Shown in pieces: positions 35,524 to 44,388 of a stretch of DNA of 64,000 nt. This DNA is from Streptomyces spororaveus. Its GTDB lineage: Bacteria; Actinomycetota; Actinomycetes; Streptomycetales; Streptomycetaceae. The stretch is from positions 1-64,000 of the forward strand of contig NZ_BNED01000002.1 in the NCBI RefSeq assembly GCF_016755875.1, read 5' to 3'. A program made the position numbers and the translations under genes. Numbering within the stretch: position 1 is the stretch's first letter; each line of letters starts with the position of its first letter. The notes beneath the pieces are model-generated. The model did not search any database, had not been told where the DNA came from, and saw nothing but the letters and a program-made list of their open reading frames with translations.

Positions 35524-35721
35524 GTGATCGATATAAGCAGGCGACGGTACGTAGCCAGGGGGGTACCCGGCGGGTATCGCATTTGGGACAACAAGGGGCA
35601 GCGGTGGTGGGGCGACCACTACGAGCTCTGCCCTGACGCTCTCCTGACGGAGCTGAACGGCGCTGCCGAACCCGCGAAGCTCACCGCTCTCCTCAAGCAG
35701 TACCGAGCACAGAAACGCTGA
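35524..35721 (+). CDS. Small passenger protein inside the ISL3 element
   Basis: The 65 residues read RYVARGVPGGYRIWDNKGQR, then WWGDHYELCPDALLTELNGA, a compact Trp/Tyr-rich fold with good coding character. It lies between the transposase stop and the right inverted repeat. Not recognised. The start codon is a GTG; an alternative further in is possible. Confidence 0.5.
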   Translation: MIDISRRRYVARGVPGGYRIWDNKGQRWWGDHYELCPDALLTELNGAAEPAKLTALLKQYRAQKR

Positions 35722-36370
35722 CGGAGCGAGCGACCGGTTTGGAGCATGGTCGGGTGGGCGTGGCCGAACTGGCCTCGGCCGACTTGTTTCACTGCTTGAT
35801 CAGTGGCGGCAGCGTCCAGCTCAGCACTTCGCCTCTTGGACGGCCGACTCGCTCACCTGATCTCCAGGAAGCACCTCCTCGAACAACGAGGTGACGCTCC
35901 GCGATGGCTCCCCAAGATCTGTGCCAGAACCCAAAACTCATCGATGTTGATCAACCGGTCCGCTCCACACGCCTCCCGAACTTCTCGACGAATGACTCCT
36001 CCGGACATCGTCATAGCCAGTTCCCCATGCGCCTGGCCGGGTCTTCCTCTGCTGGGCCCTGCCGCGATCCTGGCAGCCTGCCGACCTGTCGGCGATCTGT
36101 ACCGAGAAGCTGGAGCTCAGTGGCAACACGGTGCGCGAGCGGCGGTCCGCCACTCGCGGCCCGGAAGGCCAAGGGCCTACGGGCCTGACGTTCGCATGGC
36201 GATCGTGACCACCGCATCCGGAGGCGACCTGGTCTCAGACCATCGCAGCGCGGGCGGCCAGGAGCACGCTGCGCACCGGCCTCTCCCCCACGTCAGCCGG
36301 ATCCTGGCGGATCTGGACCCGAAGCCGCACAAAGCGCCTGAGCCAGACGAACCAGATCTCCATCCAACGA

Positions 36371-36820
36371 ATGGCGTCTCCGAGCCAGTGGTTGGTCTCC
36401 CAACAGGACGACGTCGGCCGGCGCATCATCGTCAGTGGTCAGCCCCGCAACAGCCTCCTACGTGCAATCCCCCACCTCGGTGAGACCGGGCAACGACCAC
36501 GGCAAGGTGCCCGCTACGCATGCCGCCGATGCGTGGCACAGCGGACGGGCACCACAGACAACATTGACTGGTCCTGGACGTCTCACCACTACCAAGTCTG
36601 CATCCCGCACCGGCTCCGGATCGGACGCGCTGTCGACAGCCCCGCCCGCCAGCTCGATCTCACCGATCTCCCCGAGGTCCTCCAGGCTCAACGTCGGCAC
36701 TACCGACTGTTGCGCAGGCATGGAGTCCTCATGATGGACGCCTGCTACCAGTACAGCTCAGCCCTCTGGCACAGCCTCTTGCAGCGCGGCTACCGCCTGA
36801 GCGACCGGGCAGAACCAGGA
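36371..36820 (+). pseudogene. TniQ-like remnant
   Basis: A partial reading frame resembles TniQ-type transposition proteins of Streptomyces: YACRRCVAQRTGTTDN, WTSHHYQVCIPHRLRIGRAV, then LTDLPEVLQAQRRHYRLLRR. The CxxC and the Cys-Ile-x-His-Arg are the zinc-finger-like core. The usual N-terminus is absent in every frame. It is probably another decayed insertion. Confidence 0.45.
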
Positions 36821-37007
36821 CGCCCGCCTGACGTTCTTCGACTCCTACGACCGCCCGGAGGGGACCGAGGCTGGCGCGTGGCGGCGGCACGTGTACGAGG
36901 TGCGCCACCTCGGCGCCCTGCGCCTGGAGCGTCACCGGCTCGCCAACGAGTCCGGCGTCGAGGACTCCTACCGGGCGGTGACTGAGGAGCTGGCCTCACT
37001 GACGTGA
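36810..37007 (+). pseudogene. 3' fragment of an unrecognised gene
   Basis: This frame runs QNQDARLTFFDSYDRPEGTE, AGAWRRHVYEVRHLGALRLE, then NESGVEDSYRAVTEELASLT to a stop at 37007. It is clearly protein-like but has no start; the TniQ-like frame joins it at about 36810. It looks like the end of a gene cut by the remnant. Confidence 0.45.
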
Positions 37008-37211
37008 CCACTGCTATGAGGCGCCGCCCCGCTCGAAGTGGCGCCCCTTCCTGGCTCCGGGGCCACAACTCCGGCGTCATACCTCATCAAACCGGCCAGA
37101 GGCTGGGGAACGAGTCCAGGGCAGGCCCCACAGACCCGGGCGCGCGTTCTCATTCCGCCAAACGGCGGCTCAGCCGGTCCGTCAGCGCCAGAACGCGAGC
37201 ATGATCAAACC

Positions 37212-38411
37212 GTGACAGCTATGCCGCGCAGGGGGCACAAGGGCCCGATCTCCCGGGGCCGCCACGCTCCTCGCTTGTGGCCCGTCTGGGTAGTGGGCCT
37301 GCTCGCCCTGCTGGTGACCCTGGCCGTGGGCTCCGGAATCTACGAATTCCTGCATGGTCTCGCGTCGAAGGAGGCCAGTCCGGAGAACCCCGTAGCTGCC
37401 CACGAGGTGGTCCGTACTGTCCTGGCTACTCTCACCTTTGCCGGTGCTGTACTCGCAGGCGTGTATGCCTACCGCAAACAGCGCCTCGCGGAAAGCGACG
37501 CTCATCGGGCCGACGAACAGCTGCTCGCTGAGCGCTTCACCACTGCCGCGGAACAACTCGGTCACGACCAGGCAGCAGTGCGCCTGGCTGGCGTATACGC
37601 CATGGCCCGGCTCGCCGACGACTGGATCGAGCAGCGACAGGTGTGCGTCGACGTTCTGTGCGCCTATCTGCGCATGCCGTACGAGCCCAATCCGGAGGCC
37701 GCCTCGACGGCGTCGGAGGGCGAATCACTGTCGTCGACGCCCGCCGCATACAAGGAAGGCGAACGCGAGGTCCGCCTCACCATCATCCGGACCATCCGCA
37801 GCCACCTGCAACCCGAAGCACCGACATCCTGGTCGGCGTGCAACTTCGACTTCACCCGCGCCACGTTCGACGGTGGGTACCTACAGGGAAGTCTTTTTCA
37901 AGGCACGGTCTCCTTCGGTGGCGCGGAGTTCAGCGGCCGCAGCTTCTACTTCGGCGGCGCGGATTTCAGCGCTGGCAGAGTCTACTTCGGCGGCGCGAAC
38001 TTCAGCGGAGGCAGAGTCGACTTCCGCGGCGCGAAGTTCAGCGGAGCCAGCGTCGACTTCACCGGCGCGAAATTCAGCAGAGGCAGCGTCTACTTCGGCG
38101 GCGCGAAGTTCAGCGCCGGCAGCGTCGACTTCACTGGCGCTAAGTTCAGCGGCGGCACGGTTACCTTCATCGACGCGGAGTTCAGCGGCGGCACGGTTAC
38201 CTTTGTTGGCGCGAAGTTCAGCAGAGGCAGCGTCGACTTCAGCGGCGCGAAGTTCAGCGCCGGCAGCGTCGACTTCAGCCGCGCGAAGTTCAGCGGGAGC
38301 CCGGTTACCTTCATCGACGCGGTGTACAGCGGCGGCACGGTCGACTTTGAGGACGTGACAGGCGCCCCACAGAACTGGGGACCTTTCCGGCCAACCGACG
38401 CGGGAAGGTGA
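37212..38411 (+). CDS. Membrane protein with a pentapeptide-repeat domain
   Basis: The 399-residue product has two transmembrane segments (WVVGLLALLVTLAVGSGIY and VRTVLATLTFAGAVLAGVYA), a linker with GHDQAAVRLAGVYAMARLAD, then from residue ~230 tandem repeats of the form GAKFSGGSVDF or GAxFSxGxVxF. About fifteen 30-bp units (37910-38350) encode a right-handed beta-helix. Such proteins in Streptomyces are anchored by their N-terminus and have no known task. The start may be GTG 37212 or ATG 37221. Confidence 0.8.
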   Translation: MTAMPRRGHKGPISRGRHAPRLWPVWVVGLLALLVTLAVGSGIYEFLHGLASKEASPENPVAAHEVVRTVLATLTFAGAVLAGVYAYRKQRLAESDAHRADEQLLAERFTTAAEQLGHDQAAVRLAGVYAMARLADDWIEQRQVCVDVLCAYLRMPYEPNPEAASTASEGESLSSTPAAYKEGEREVRLTIIRTIRSHLQPEAPTSWSACNFDFTRATFDGGYLQGSLFQGTVSFGGAEFSGRSFYFGGADFSAGRVYFGGANFSGGRVDFRGAKFSGASVDFTGAKFSRGSVYFGGAKFSAGSVDFTGAKFSGGTVTFIDAEFSGGTVTFVGAKFSRGSVDFSGAKFSAGSVDFSRAKFSGSPVTFIDAVYSGGTVDFEDVTGAPQNWGPFRPTDAGR

Positions 38412-38468
38412 CCCAACAGCACTAGAGGTCCCGCAGCCCTCGAAGCCCCGGACCTCCCTCATGTGTGT

Positions 38469-39411
38469 TTACGCGTGATGCGGTTCGACGAGGATGTCGA
38501 TTTCGTCAAGGAGCTGCGCGCCTCGGGCGTCGGTGATGCGGGCGTCGGGAGTGACGACGATGAAGCTGCCGAGCCGTCCGGCGTTGGCGTGGGCGGGTCC
38601 AACCAGGTCGCCGGGGCGGGCGCGGAGCCGGACGAGGGGTGTCCGGGGCGGATGGGGGCAGGCCGGTGACGGAGATGAGGCAGCCGGCGTTCGGGCTAGT
38701 GAAGAAGCGGACGGTGGCGTGGTGTCGGCGGGTGGGGGTGAGGTGGGCGGGGCGGCCGAGGGCGATGTCTAGCAGGGCGGTCCAGAGGTTGATGCCGAGG
38801 GCGTGGTGGAGGAGTTCGCCGATGTGGCCGGTGCCGATGCGTGCCGTGGTCTCGATGACGTACGGCCGACCGGTCGGGGTGACGATGACTTCGGTGCGGG
38901 AGGCCCCGTTGCGGATACCGACGGTGCGGACCGCCTTGCCCACCTCCCGATGGATGGCCGTTCCACCGCGGGCGGAAGCAGGGTCGGCAGGGTGTGGGCG
39001 AGTTCGACCCGGTGGGTGCCGCGGGTAGTGGTCTTGGTGGTGGTGGCCAGGTGGGTGGTCCGCCCGTGCTGGGTGAACGACTCCACGCTGTACTCGCGCC
39101 CCGGGATGTACTGCTGGAGCAGCAGCGTACGGCCTGCCGTCGCCGCGTACATGCCCGGCACGGTGTGGGCCGTCTGCCAGGCGGTGTCGGCGTCCTGGAG
39201 GCGGGCGAGGACGGTGACGCCCTGGGAGCCGGCGGCGTCAGTCGGCTTGACGATGACAGGGAGCCGCCTGCCGGGCCGCAGGAACCGGGTGCGGAGCATG
39301 GCCGGGGTGGCGATGGTGTGCGGGCGGGGGGCGGTGACGCCTGCGGTGGTGAATGCGTCGGCCATGGCGGCCTTGTCGCGGGTTTGGGGGCTCCACTGCC
39401 TGGCTGCCTCT
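38469..39411 (-). pseudogene. ATP-grasp ligase, truncated and frameshifted
   Basis: The front WSPQTRDKAAMADAFTTAGV, then RLPVIVKPTDAAGSQGVTVL is the ATP-grasp lid and nucleotide loop; LLLQQYIPGREYSVESFTQH follows. Near 38930 the reading shifts to EVIVTPTGRPYVIETTARIG, TGHIGELLHHALGINLWTAL, and near 38640 to VRLRARPGDLVGPAHANAGR and the end ILVEPHHA (stop 38469). The N-terminal pre-ATP-grasp domain is absent (stop at about 39412). ATP-grasp ligases join a carboxylate to an amine using ATP; this copy is decayed. Confidence 0.65.
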
Positions 39412-39938
39412 GCTCACAGATGGAGGGCAGCCGGCGCGGCTCCTGACGCGCTGAACATCCGCCGGAACCTGCCTATCCACCGCAGCGACCACGACGCTGC
39501 GGCCCCGGCCCCGGGTGGGAAGAAGCAGCGCGGCCTGAGGGGCCTCGGCCCACCGCAGGCATTCACAGGAGATGCGTGGGCGGCCTGGTGGTGGAACCTT
39601 GAGAGCAGTTTCGTTTGTGAGGAGCGCCTGTAGGCGTTCTTCGGGTACTGCTCGGGGCCGGCCGCAGGCCCCACGGGCTGATCTCGTTAGAGAGCTTTGG
39701 CTGCCTACGCAGTCGTCGCACTCTCACACAATGGCGCGATAGCTAGCGCGAGTTCGGCGTGGGCAGGCAGCTGATCGGACCGCACGGCGCTGTGCGCCGT
39801 CGAAGACTTCAGCACCCTGGGCTCCCGCCATCCAGGGAGACCGATGCCGCTTCCGAGGCCCGAAGCAGCTGTAGTGCTGTACCGATTGGGAGGTGTCGCT
39901 TCCCCTATCCCGGCGTGCACCTAGTAATGTTCGGCCCC
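39412..39938. other. Gene-free stretch before parA
   Basis: No supported gene. The parA start has no clear ribosome site upstream (CACCTAGTA before the ATG at 39927), so the transcript may be leaderless. Confidence 0.35.
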
Positions 39939-41087
39939 ATGAGCATCCCAACCCCTCGGGGGGACAGAGAGAAACTAATCACCTCTCTCACCCCGCAGCT
40001 GCGTAGGCACCTGAAGATCCGCGCGTTTGAGCACGGAATGGACATCCAGGACGCAACCGAGCACGCCATCAAGGCTTGGTACCTGGCCGTCGACGTTCCC
40101 GAAGTCGACACCGCCAAGGCGAAGACCTGGGGCACCTTCCTCCCGGCGGGTGAACCTGAGACGTTCAAGGGCGCCTGCACCGAGCGGGGCGTCACCTACG
40201 TCCAGGGGCTTGCTCAGGCAGTCACGCTGTGGCTGGAGAACCACCCCTCTCCGACGGCGCCACTCACAGCTCAGCCGGTCACGCGCGTGATAGTCGCCAA
40301 CCAGAAGGGTGGCGTCGGGAAGACCTTCATTTCCTCGGGGATCGCGCAGGCGCTCGCCGAAGACGGACGCCGCGTCCTCTTGGTCGACTACGACCCCCAG
40401 GGACACCTCACCGCGGAACTCGGGTTCGAAGACGTCATGTACGAGGACGACGTCGAGACCTTGCTGATGCACATGGAGGGCTCCGCCAAGGGCGACATCC
40501 GCGACCTCCTGGTCGCTCTCGACCACAAGCGGTTCGGCGAGCGCCTCCACCTGCTTCCCGCTTCCGATGACGCCTTCCTGCGCGACGTATCGCTGTCGAA
40601 GGTCAGCTTCAGCGAAGCCGCTCTGGAACGGGCTCTCGAACCCCTCGAGGACGACTACGACGTCATCATCATCGACGGGCCCCCCAGCCTCGGGCTGAAC
40701 ATGGACACCGCCCTGTACTACGTGCGGCGTCGTGAGGGCGAACTCGCCGACAGGTCCGGAGTCATTACCCCGGTGTGGGCCAACAGGGCCTCTCACCGCG
40801 CCTTCCGTCTCCTGAAGAGCCAGATGGACGACCTGTGCCGCAAGGGACGCATCCAGGTCGACTACCTGGGCCTCGTCGTCAACGCCTACGACAGTCGGCG
40901 CGGCAAGCTCGTGAAGGAGAACAAGGACCAGTGGGAGCGAAGCACCTCCCCCACCGTCCTCGCCGTGATCGGTGACCTCAAGGAAGGCCGGGAAGCCGCC
41001 GACGGCGAGATCCCGCTCCTGGAGTACGCCCCTGACAGCGACCACGCCCAGGCCATGCGCGACCTGGCGAAGGAGCTCGCCGTATGA
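39939..41087 (+). CDS. parA: ParA-family partition ATPase with an extra N-terminal domain
   Basis: The 382-residue product has a deviant Walker A NQKGGVGKTFISSG (residues ~120-133), the A' DYDPQGHLTAELG and Walker B VIIIDGPPSLG, all standard for ParA. About 110 residues precede the ATPase: LITSLTPQLRRHLKIRAFEH and, after a spacer, AGEPETFKGACTERGVTYVQ, two helix-helix units that resemble ribbon-helix-helix folds. ParA binds DNA non-specifically with ATP and moves the ParB-parS complex. ATG 39939 was chosen; ATG 39927 is alternative. It overlaps parB by ATGA. Confidence 0.9.
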   Translation: MSIPTPRGDREKLITSLTPQLRRHLKIRAFEHGMDIQDATEHAIKAWYLAVDVPEVDTAKAKTWGTFLPAGEPETFKGACTERGVTYVQGLAQAVTLWLENHPSPTAPLTAQPVTRVIVANQKGGVGKTFISSGIAQALAEDGRRVLLVDYDPQGHLTAELGFEDVMYEDDVETLLMHMEGSAKGDIRDLLVALDHKRFGERLHLLPASDDAFLRDVSLSKVSFSEAALERALEPLEDDYDVIIIDGPPSLGLNMDTALYYVRRREGELADRSGVITPVWANRASHRAFRLLKSQMDDLCRKGRIQVDYLGLVVNAYDSRRGKLVKENKDQWERSTSPTVLAVIGDLKEGREAADGEIPLLEYAPDSDHAQAMRDLAKELAV

Positions 41088-42178
41088 CTCCCCCCACGCA
41101 GCGAGTCACCCGGGGCTTCAGCCTCGACGACGACTCCGACACCCAGTCCTCACCGCGCCGCATCCGGACCCGTCAGCAGATCATCTCGGGAGAGGGCAAG
41201 CGGCCGCCGGCAGCTGTGCCGCTGACGGATCTGGCGCACAACCCGTTCAACCCGCGCACGGAACTCCTCGATGTCGAGGAGACCGCCGAGTCTCTCCGGG
41301 CCAAGGGGCAGATCCAGCCCGTCACTGTGGTGCGCCGCGAGGCGTTCCTCGCTGCGCACCCTGGGCAGGAAGATGCGCTTGGCGAAGCCCCGTACGTGGT
41401 CATCGACGGAAACCGACGCCTGGCCGCAGCCCACGCGGCAGGAATCGACGAACTGCGCATCGATGTCCACGACGCCCTGGCCGAGACCTCCGAGGGAATC
41501 CTCGAGTCGGCTCTGATCGCGAACATCCACCGCGTCGATGTCGATCCTCTGGACCAGGCACGAGCGATTCAGCAGCTGGTGAAGGCCCACGGAGAGCAGC
41601 AGGTTGTAGCTGCTCGCCTCGGCAAGACACCGGCATGGGTCTCCCAGCGGCTGTCCCTGTTGAAGCTCCCCGAGGACCTTCAGGAGAAGGTCGAGACCAG
41701 GGAGCTGACGGTCAAGGACGCCCGGCGCATCGGTGGTCTGCCCGCCGGAGAGCAGCACGCGGCGGCCGAAGCGGCGATTAACCGGGTTAAGCCGCCCCGC
41801 AAGCCGCGCGGCACCGCCCCCGATTCACCTGCTTCGACCGGAGCGCCTTCGACCGCAGCGGAGACATCCGAAGCCGGTGGCGCGCCTGCCAGCGTCTCAG
41901 TCCCCACGCAGTCGGCGGGCGCCGACCTCGCTGATGATCAGGACGCCCAGCCGATTAACCCGGTTAATCGAGACGCTGCAGACCCGGATCCGCTGGCCGT
42001 GTTCGCCGACTATGTCGACCGGGCTCAGCAGTTTGCCGCCGAGATGGAAGACCTGGCATCCATCCACCGGAAGGCTGTCCTTGCCGACTGGCAAGAGGCG
42101 GACATCCTCCTCAAGGCGCTTCGGCGCCACCTGGACCTGGTCACCCAGCAACTGCCGGCACCAGAGACCGACGCGTAG
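41084..42178 (+). CDS. parB: ParB-family partition protein
   Basis: The 364-residue product has the ParB/Srx-like domain with LAHNPFNPRTELLDVEETAE and VIDGNRRLAAAHAAG (the NTP-binding GxRR), a helix-turn-helix region AARLGKTPAWVSQRLSLLKL, and a C-terminal dimer part after a Pro/Thr-rich linker. ParB reads the parS sites and recruits ParA. Two parS-like palindromes lie inside the gene, encoding AINRVKPP and QPINPVNR in the linker. Expressed with parA from an ATGA overlap. Confidence 0.9.
   Translation: MTPPTQRVTRGFSLDDDSDTQSSPRRIRTRQQIISGEGKRPPAAVPLTDLAHNPFNPRTELLDVEETAESLRAKGQIQPVTVVRREAFLAAHPGQEDALGEAPYVVIDGNRRLAAAHAAGIDELRIDVHDALAETSEGILESALIANIHRVDVDPLDQARAIQQLVKAHGEQQVVAARLGKTPAWVSQRLSLLKLPEDLQEKVETRELTVKDARRIGGLPAGEQHAAAEAAINRVKPPRKPRGTAPDSPASTGAPSTAAETSEAGGAPASVSVPTQSAGADLADDQDAQPINPVNRDAADPDPLAVFADYVDRAQQFAAEMEDLASIHRKAVLADWQEADILLKALRRHLDLVTQQLPAPETDA
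41776..41792. promoter_or_regulatory. parS-like site 1 (inside parB, one mismatch)
   Basis: GATTAACCGGGTTAAGC: 8-1-8 palindrome with one mismatch to GATTAACCSGGTTAATC. Confidence 0.6.
41953..41969. promoter_or_regulatory. parS-like site 2 (inside parB)
   Basis: GATTAACCCGGTTAATC, perfect 8-1-8 palindrome, within the linker-coding part of parB. Confidence 0.75.
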
Positions 42179-42184
42179 ATCAGG

Positions 42185-42240
42185 ATGCCGAAGGCCGCGC
42201 TCGCCCTCAGATGGGGCTGGGCGCGGCTTTCGGCATTTTG
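42185..42240 (+). terminator. Hairpin terminator after parAB
   Basis: ATGCCGAAGGCCGCGC (42185-42200) pairs with GCGCGGCTTTCGGCAT (42221-42236), one mismatch, then TTTTG. It is 6 bases past the parB stop. Confidence 0.8.
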
Positions 42241-42473
42241 GTCCGTCTCCCGCTCTGCACCCCGGCCTGACGGCAGCCACCCCCGGTGTCGTTTCTCACC
42301 GAAGGCAGACACCCTCATCCAGTGTTGACCGCAGCAGGTCCGTGCCTGTCGGCCCCGTTCCTCCACAGCCGTGGGCCACTGTCCAGATAGCCATGGTGAA
42401 GAGGTACGCAAGGGTGGATGGAGGGTCACGTCAAGGGCGCCCAATGGGACAGAGGACGGCGTTCTACAGGGCG

Positions 42474-42506
42474 CTGCTGTCGATTAACCGGGTTAATCGA
42501 CAGCAG
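42474..42506. promoter_or_regulatory. parS-like site 3 with extended 33-bp palindrome
   Basis: GATTAACCGGGTTAATC (42482-42498) sits in a perfect 16-1-16 palindrome with flanks CTGCTGTC/GACAGCAG. The surrounding 42241-42920 has no supported gene. Confidence 0.75.
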
Positions 42507-42920
42507 CCAACGTCCCGATGGTCGAGCAACGAGTAGTTATCACCCGACCCGCAATCGGGCGATCGGTGCTTCCGGTTCCTCGGGAGACCTGCAACCCGGT
42601 TGAGGGTCGCGTGCCGCAAGCCGCCACGGCCGGGCCACTCCTGGTGGCTTGGCCAGGCCAGGGCCGTCAGCGCGGAACCAGGCGGTGATGTCGTACGACC
42701 CGAAGCCGAATGTCGACTTCACCCAGCTCCGCGAACAGGAGCCGACCGCCTCCAGCCGCCTGACCTAGCAGAAGCGGCCTTGGAGACCGGTGGGCGGGGC
42801 CGATATCGGCTGCTCCACCGGTCCCCAAGGCCAGGGCCGGAGTAGGGACGCGGCGGGCCCCGCACGAAAAGCCGGAGGTCGTGGGTTCACGTGCGGAGCC
42901 GCGTTCACAGGGTGGGGCCG

Positions 42921-44198
42921 TCAGACGCCGGTCAGGGTGTAGGTACCCGTACCGTCCTGCCTGCCGCTGGAGTACTGGCGGATCAACTCCCCGTCCGCGT
43001 ACCGGTCGTAGCCCATCATGGAGCCGGTGTACTTGTTCTGCACACCGATCTTCGAGCTGCCGGGTACGTCGCGGTAGATGTAGAACCGCTGGAGGTCGTC
43101 CTCTCCGCAGGTGGCCGTCGTCAGGTAGGCCTGCTCCTGGTTGGCGATGTTCGCCGGGATGGTCGCGCATCCGCCGTTGCCCCAGTTCCACAGGGACGCC
43201 TCGAGGACTCCGTTGTTCTCCGTCACGTTGCACAGACGCCAGTTGTCCAGGTGGGCGCTGAAGAACGAAGACACGCGCAGACGGATGCCGTCGTTGGCCA
43301 GGAGCGGTGCGCTCCAGTTCAGGGGCTTGCCGGGGACGTCGATCTTGTAGACGCCGGGCTCGCAGTTGAGCGCGGCCTGCGCGCTCCGGCCGGTGACCTT
43401 GGGCTGCCCGGCGGACATACCGCTGGTGGGAGCCGGGCGCTGCACGAGGCGGTCCTGCATCTGCTTCGCCGTTGGCGCCACCGCACCCGCCGGGTGCTCT
43501 GCCCGCGCCGCGGGCGAGCCGCAGTCGAGGAGGCCCTTTGCCTTGGCCATGATGCTGTTGGCCGGCACCGTGTCCTCGCAGCGCACCGCGCCTTCCTCAA
43601 GGGTGGTGTAGGTGGTGAAGCTGCCGCTGCCGGGCCCCTCGATCCACTTCAGCGCCCAACCGCCGCTGCCCTGTTGCACGCGGTTGCAGTTGAGGCTTCC
43701 GTACGTGCCGGTGACCTTCTTCGTGCCCTTGTAGACGCCGTAGTAGCCGGGCCGGGAGAAATTCCACGTGACCGTGTTCGACTCGCTGCTGGTGGAGGAG
43801 TAGTTGACCTGAACGTTCAGGCCCAGGCTCGCGCCAACCGTGCCGAGGGTCTCGACGGCGAAGCTGCCCTGGACATTGCCGTTGAGGCCGACGGAGACCG
43901 AGATGGTCGTCTGGGTGCTGGTGGTGACGCTCTGGTAGCCAGTGGTGCCCTGGGTGACGTACCAGCCCTTGAAGTGGGTGATCTCCGGGGTGACCTCGGT
44001 CGTCTTGACGTACGGACGGCGTGTGCCGAGGTCGGCCGCCGTGCAGACGTCGCCGGGTTTGACCTGCGTGGCGGCGGCTGACTTCGCAGGTGCGGCCGAG
44101 GCCGGTGAGACGGCAAGGCCCACGGTGGCTACAGCGGCCGAGGCCGCACAGGCCATGAGCGCTCGCCCTAAGCGGCTGACGGGCTTTGTGGGGCGCAT
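42921..44198 (-). CDS. Secreted protein: beta-rich front with an alternating Ser/Thr segment, lectin-like end
   Basis: ATG 44198 has GAAGGGCAACG before it. The 425-residue product has a signal peptide (LMACAASAAVATVGLAVSPA, SAA cleavage). Residues ~75-150 read TTSTQTTISVSVGLNGNVQG, then SFAVETLGTVGASLGLNVQV and NYSSTSSESNTVTWNF, alternating polar and apolar residues like amphipathic beta-hairpins of pore-forming toxins. The last 120 residues (DNWRLCNVTENNGVLEASLW, then GYDRYADGELIRQYS) look like a beta-trefoil/ricin-type lectin domain. Function is inferred. It is divergent from the NucA/NucB gene. Confidence 0.6.
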   Translation of the reverse strand: MRPTKPVSRLGRALMACAASAAVATVGLAVSPASAAPAKSAAATQVKPGDVCTAADLGTRRPYVKTTEVTPEITHFKGWYVTQGTTGYQSVTTSTQTTISVSVGLNGNVQGSFAVETLGTVGASLGLNVQVNYSSTSSESNTVTWNFSRPGYYGVYKGTKKVTGTYGSLNCNRVQQGSGGWALKWIEGPGSGSFTTYTTLEEGAVRCEDTVPANSIMAKAKGLLDCGSPAARAEHPAGAVAPTAKQMQDRLVQRPAPTSGMSAGQPKVTGRSAQAALNCEPGVYKIDVPGKPLNWSAPLLANDGIRLRVSSFFSAHLDNWRLCNVTENNGVLEASLWNWGNGGCATIPANIANQEQAYLTTATCGEDDLQRFYIYRDVPGSSKIGVQNKYTGSMMGYDRYADGELIRQYSSGRQDGTGTYTLTGV

Positions 44199-44388
44199 CG
44201 TTGCCCTTCCCCCCTGGTCGTGTGGTGTTCGGTCAAGGGGTGAACGTAGCGGCCACGGGGGTGGAGGCGTGAGCCTAGAACGTGCCAAAAACGATCATAG
44301 ATGGGCTTATTCCGCCCCTGGTGCGCACGGGTGTTGGACCGGTTCCATCCCTAACGCACCCGCACGTCACCGAATAGGGGACCATCCT

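Larger units (their letters stand above)
33731..35932. mobile_element. ISL3-family insertion sequence with 38-bp terminal inverted repeats
   Basis: The left end 33731-33768 (GGGTTCTGGCACAGATCTTG, then GGGAG) matches the complement of 35895-35932 at 36 of 38 positions. Outside both ends the sequence TCGATGAGT also recurs in inverted orientation, so the true ends may lie about 12 bp further out; no clear 8-bp target duplication was found. It contains the transposase and a small extra gene. At 2.2 kb it is longer than a simple ISL3 element. Confidence 0.85.

Noticed and set aside
35803..36483. Rightward frame across the right IS end
   Set aside because: It spans the inverted repeat and has no recognisable domain; only the TniQ-like part further on is supported.
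37910..38350. DNA satellite repeat
   Set aside because: The 30-bp periodicity is explained by the pentapeptide-repeat coding sequence.
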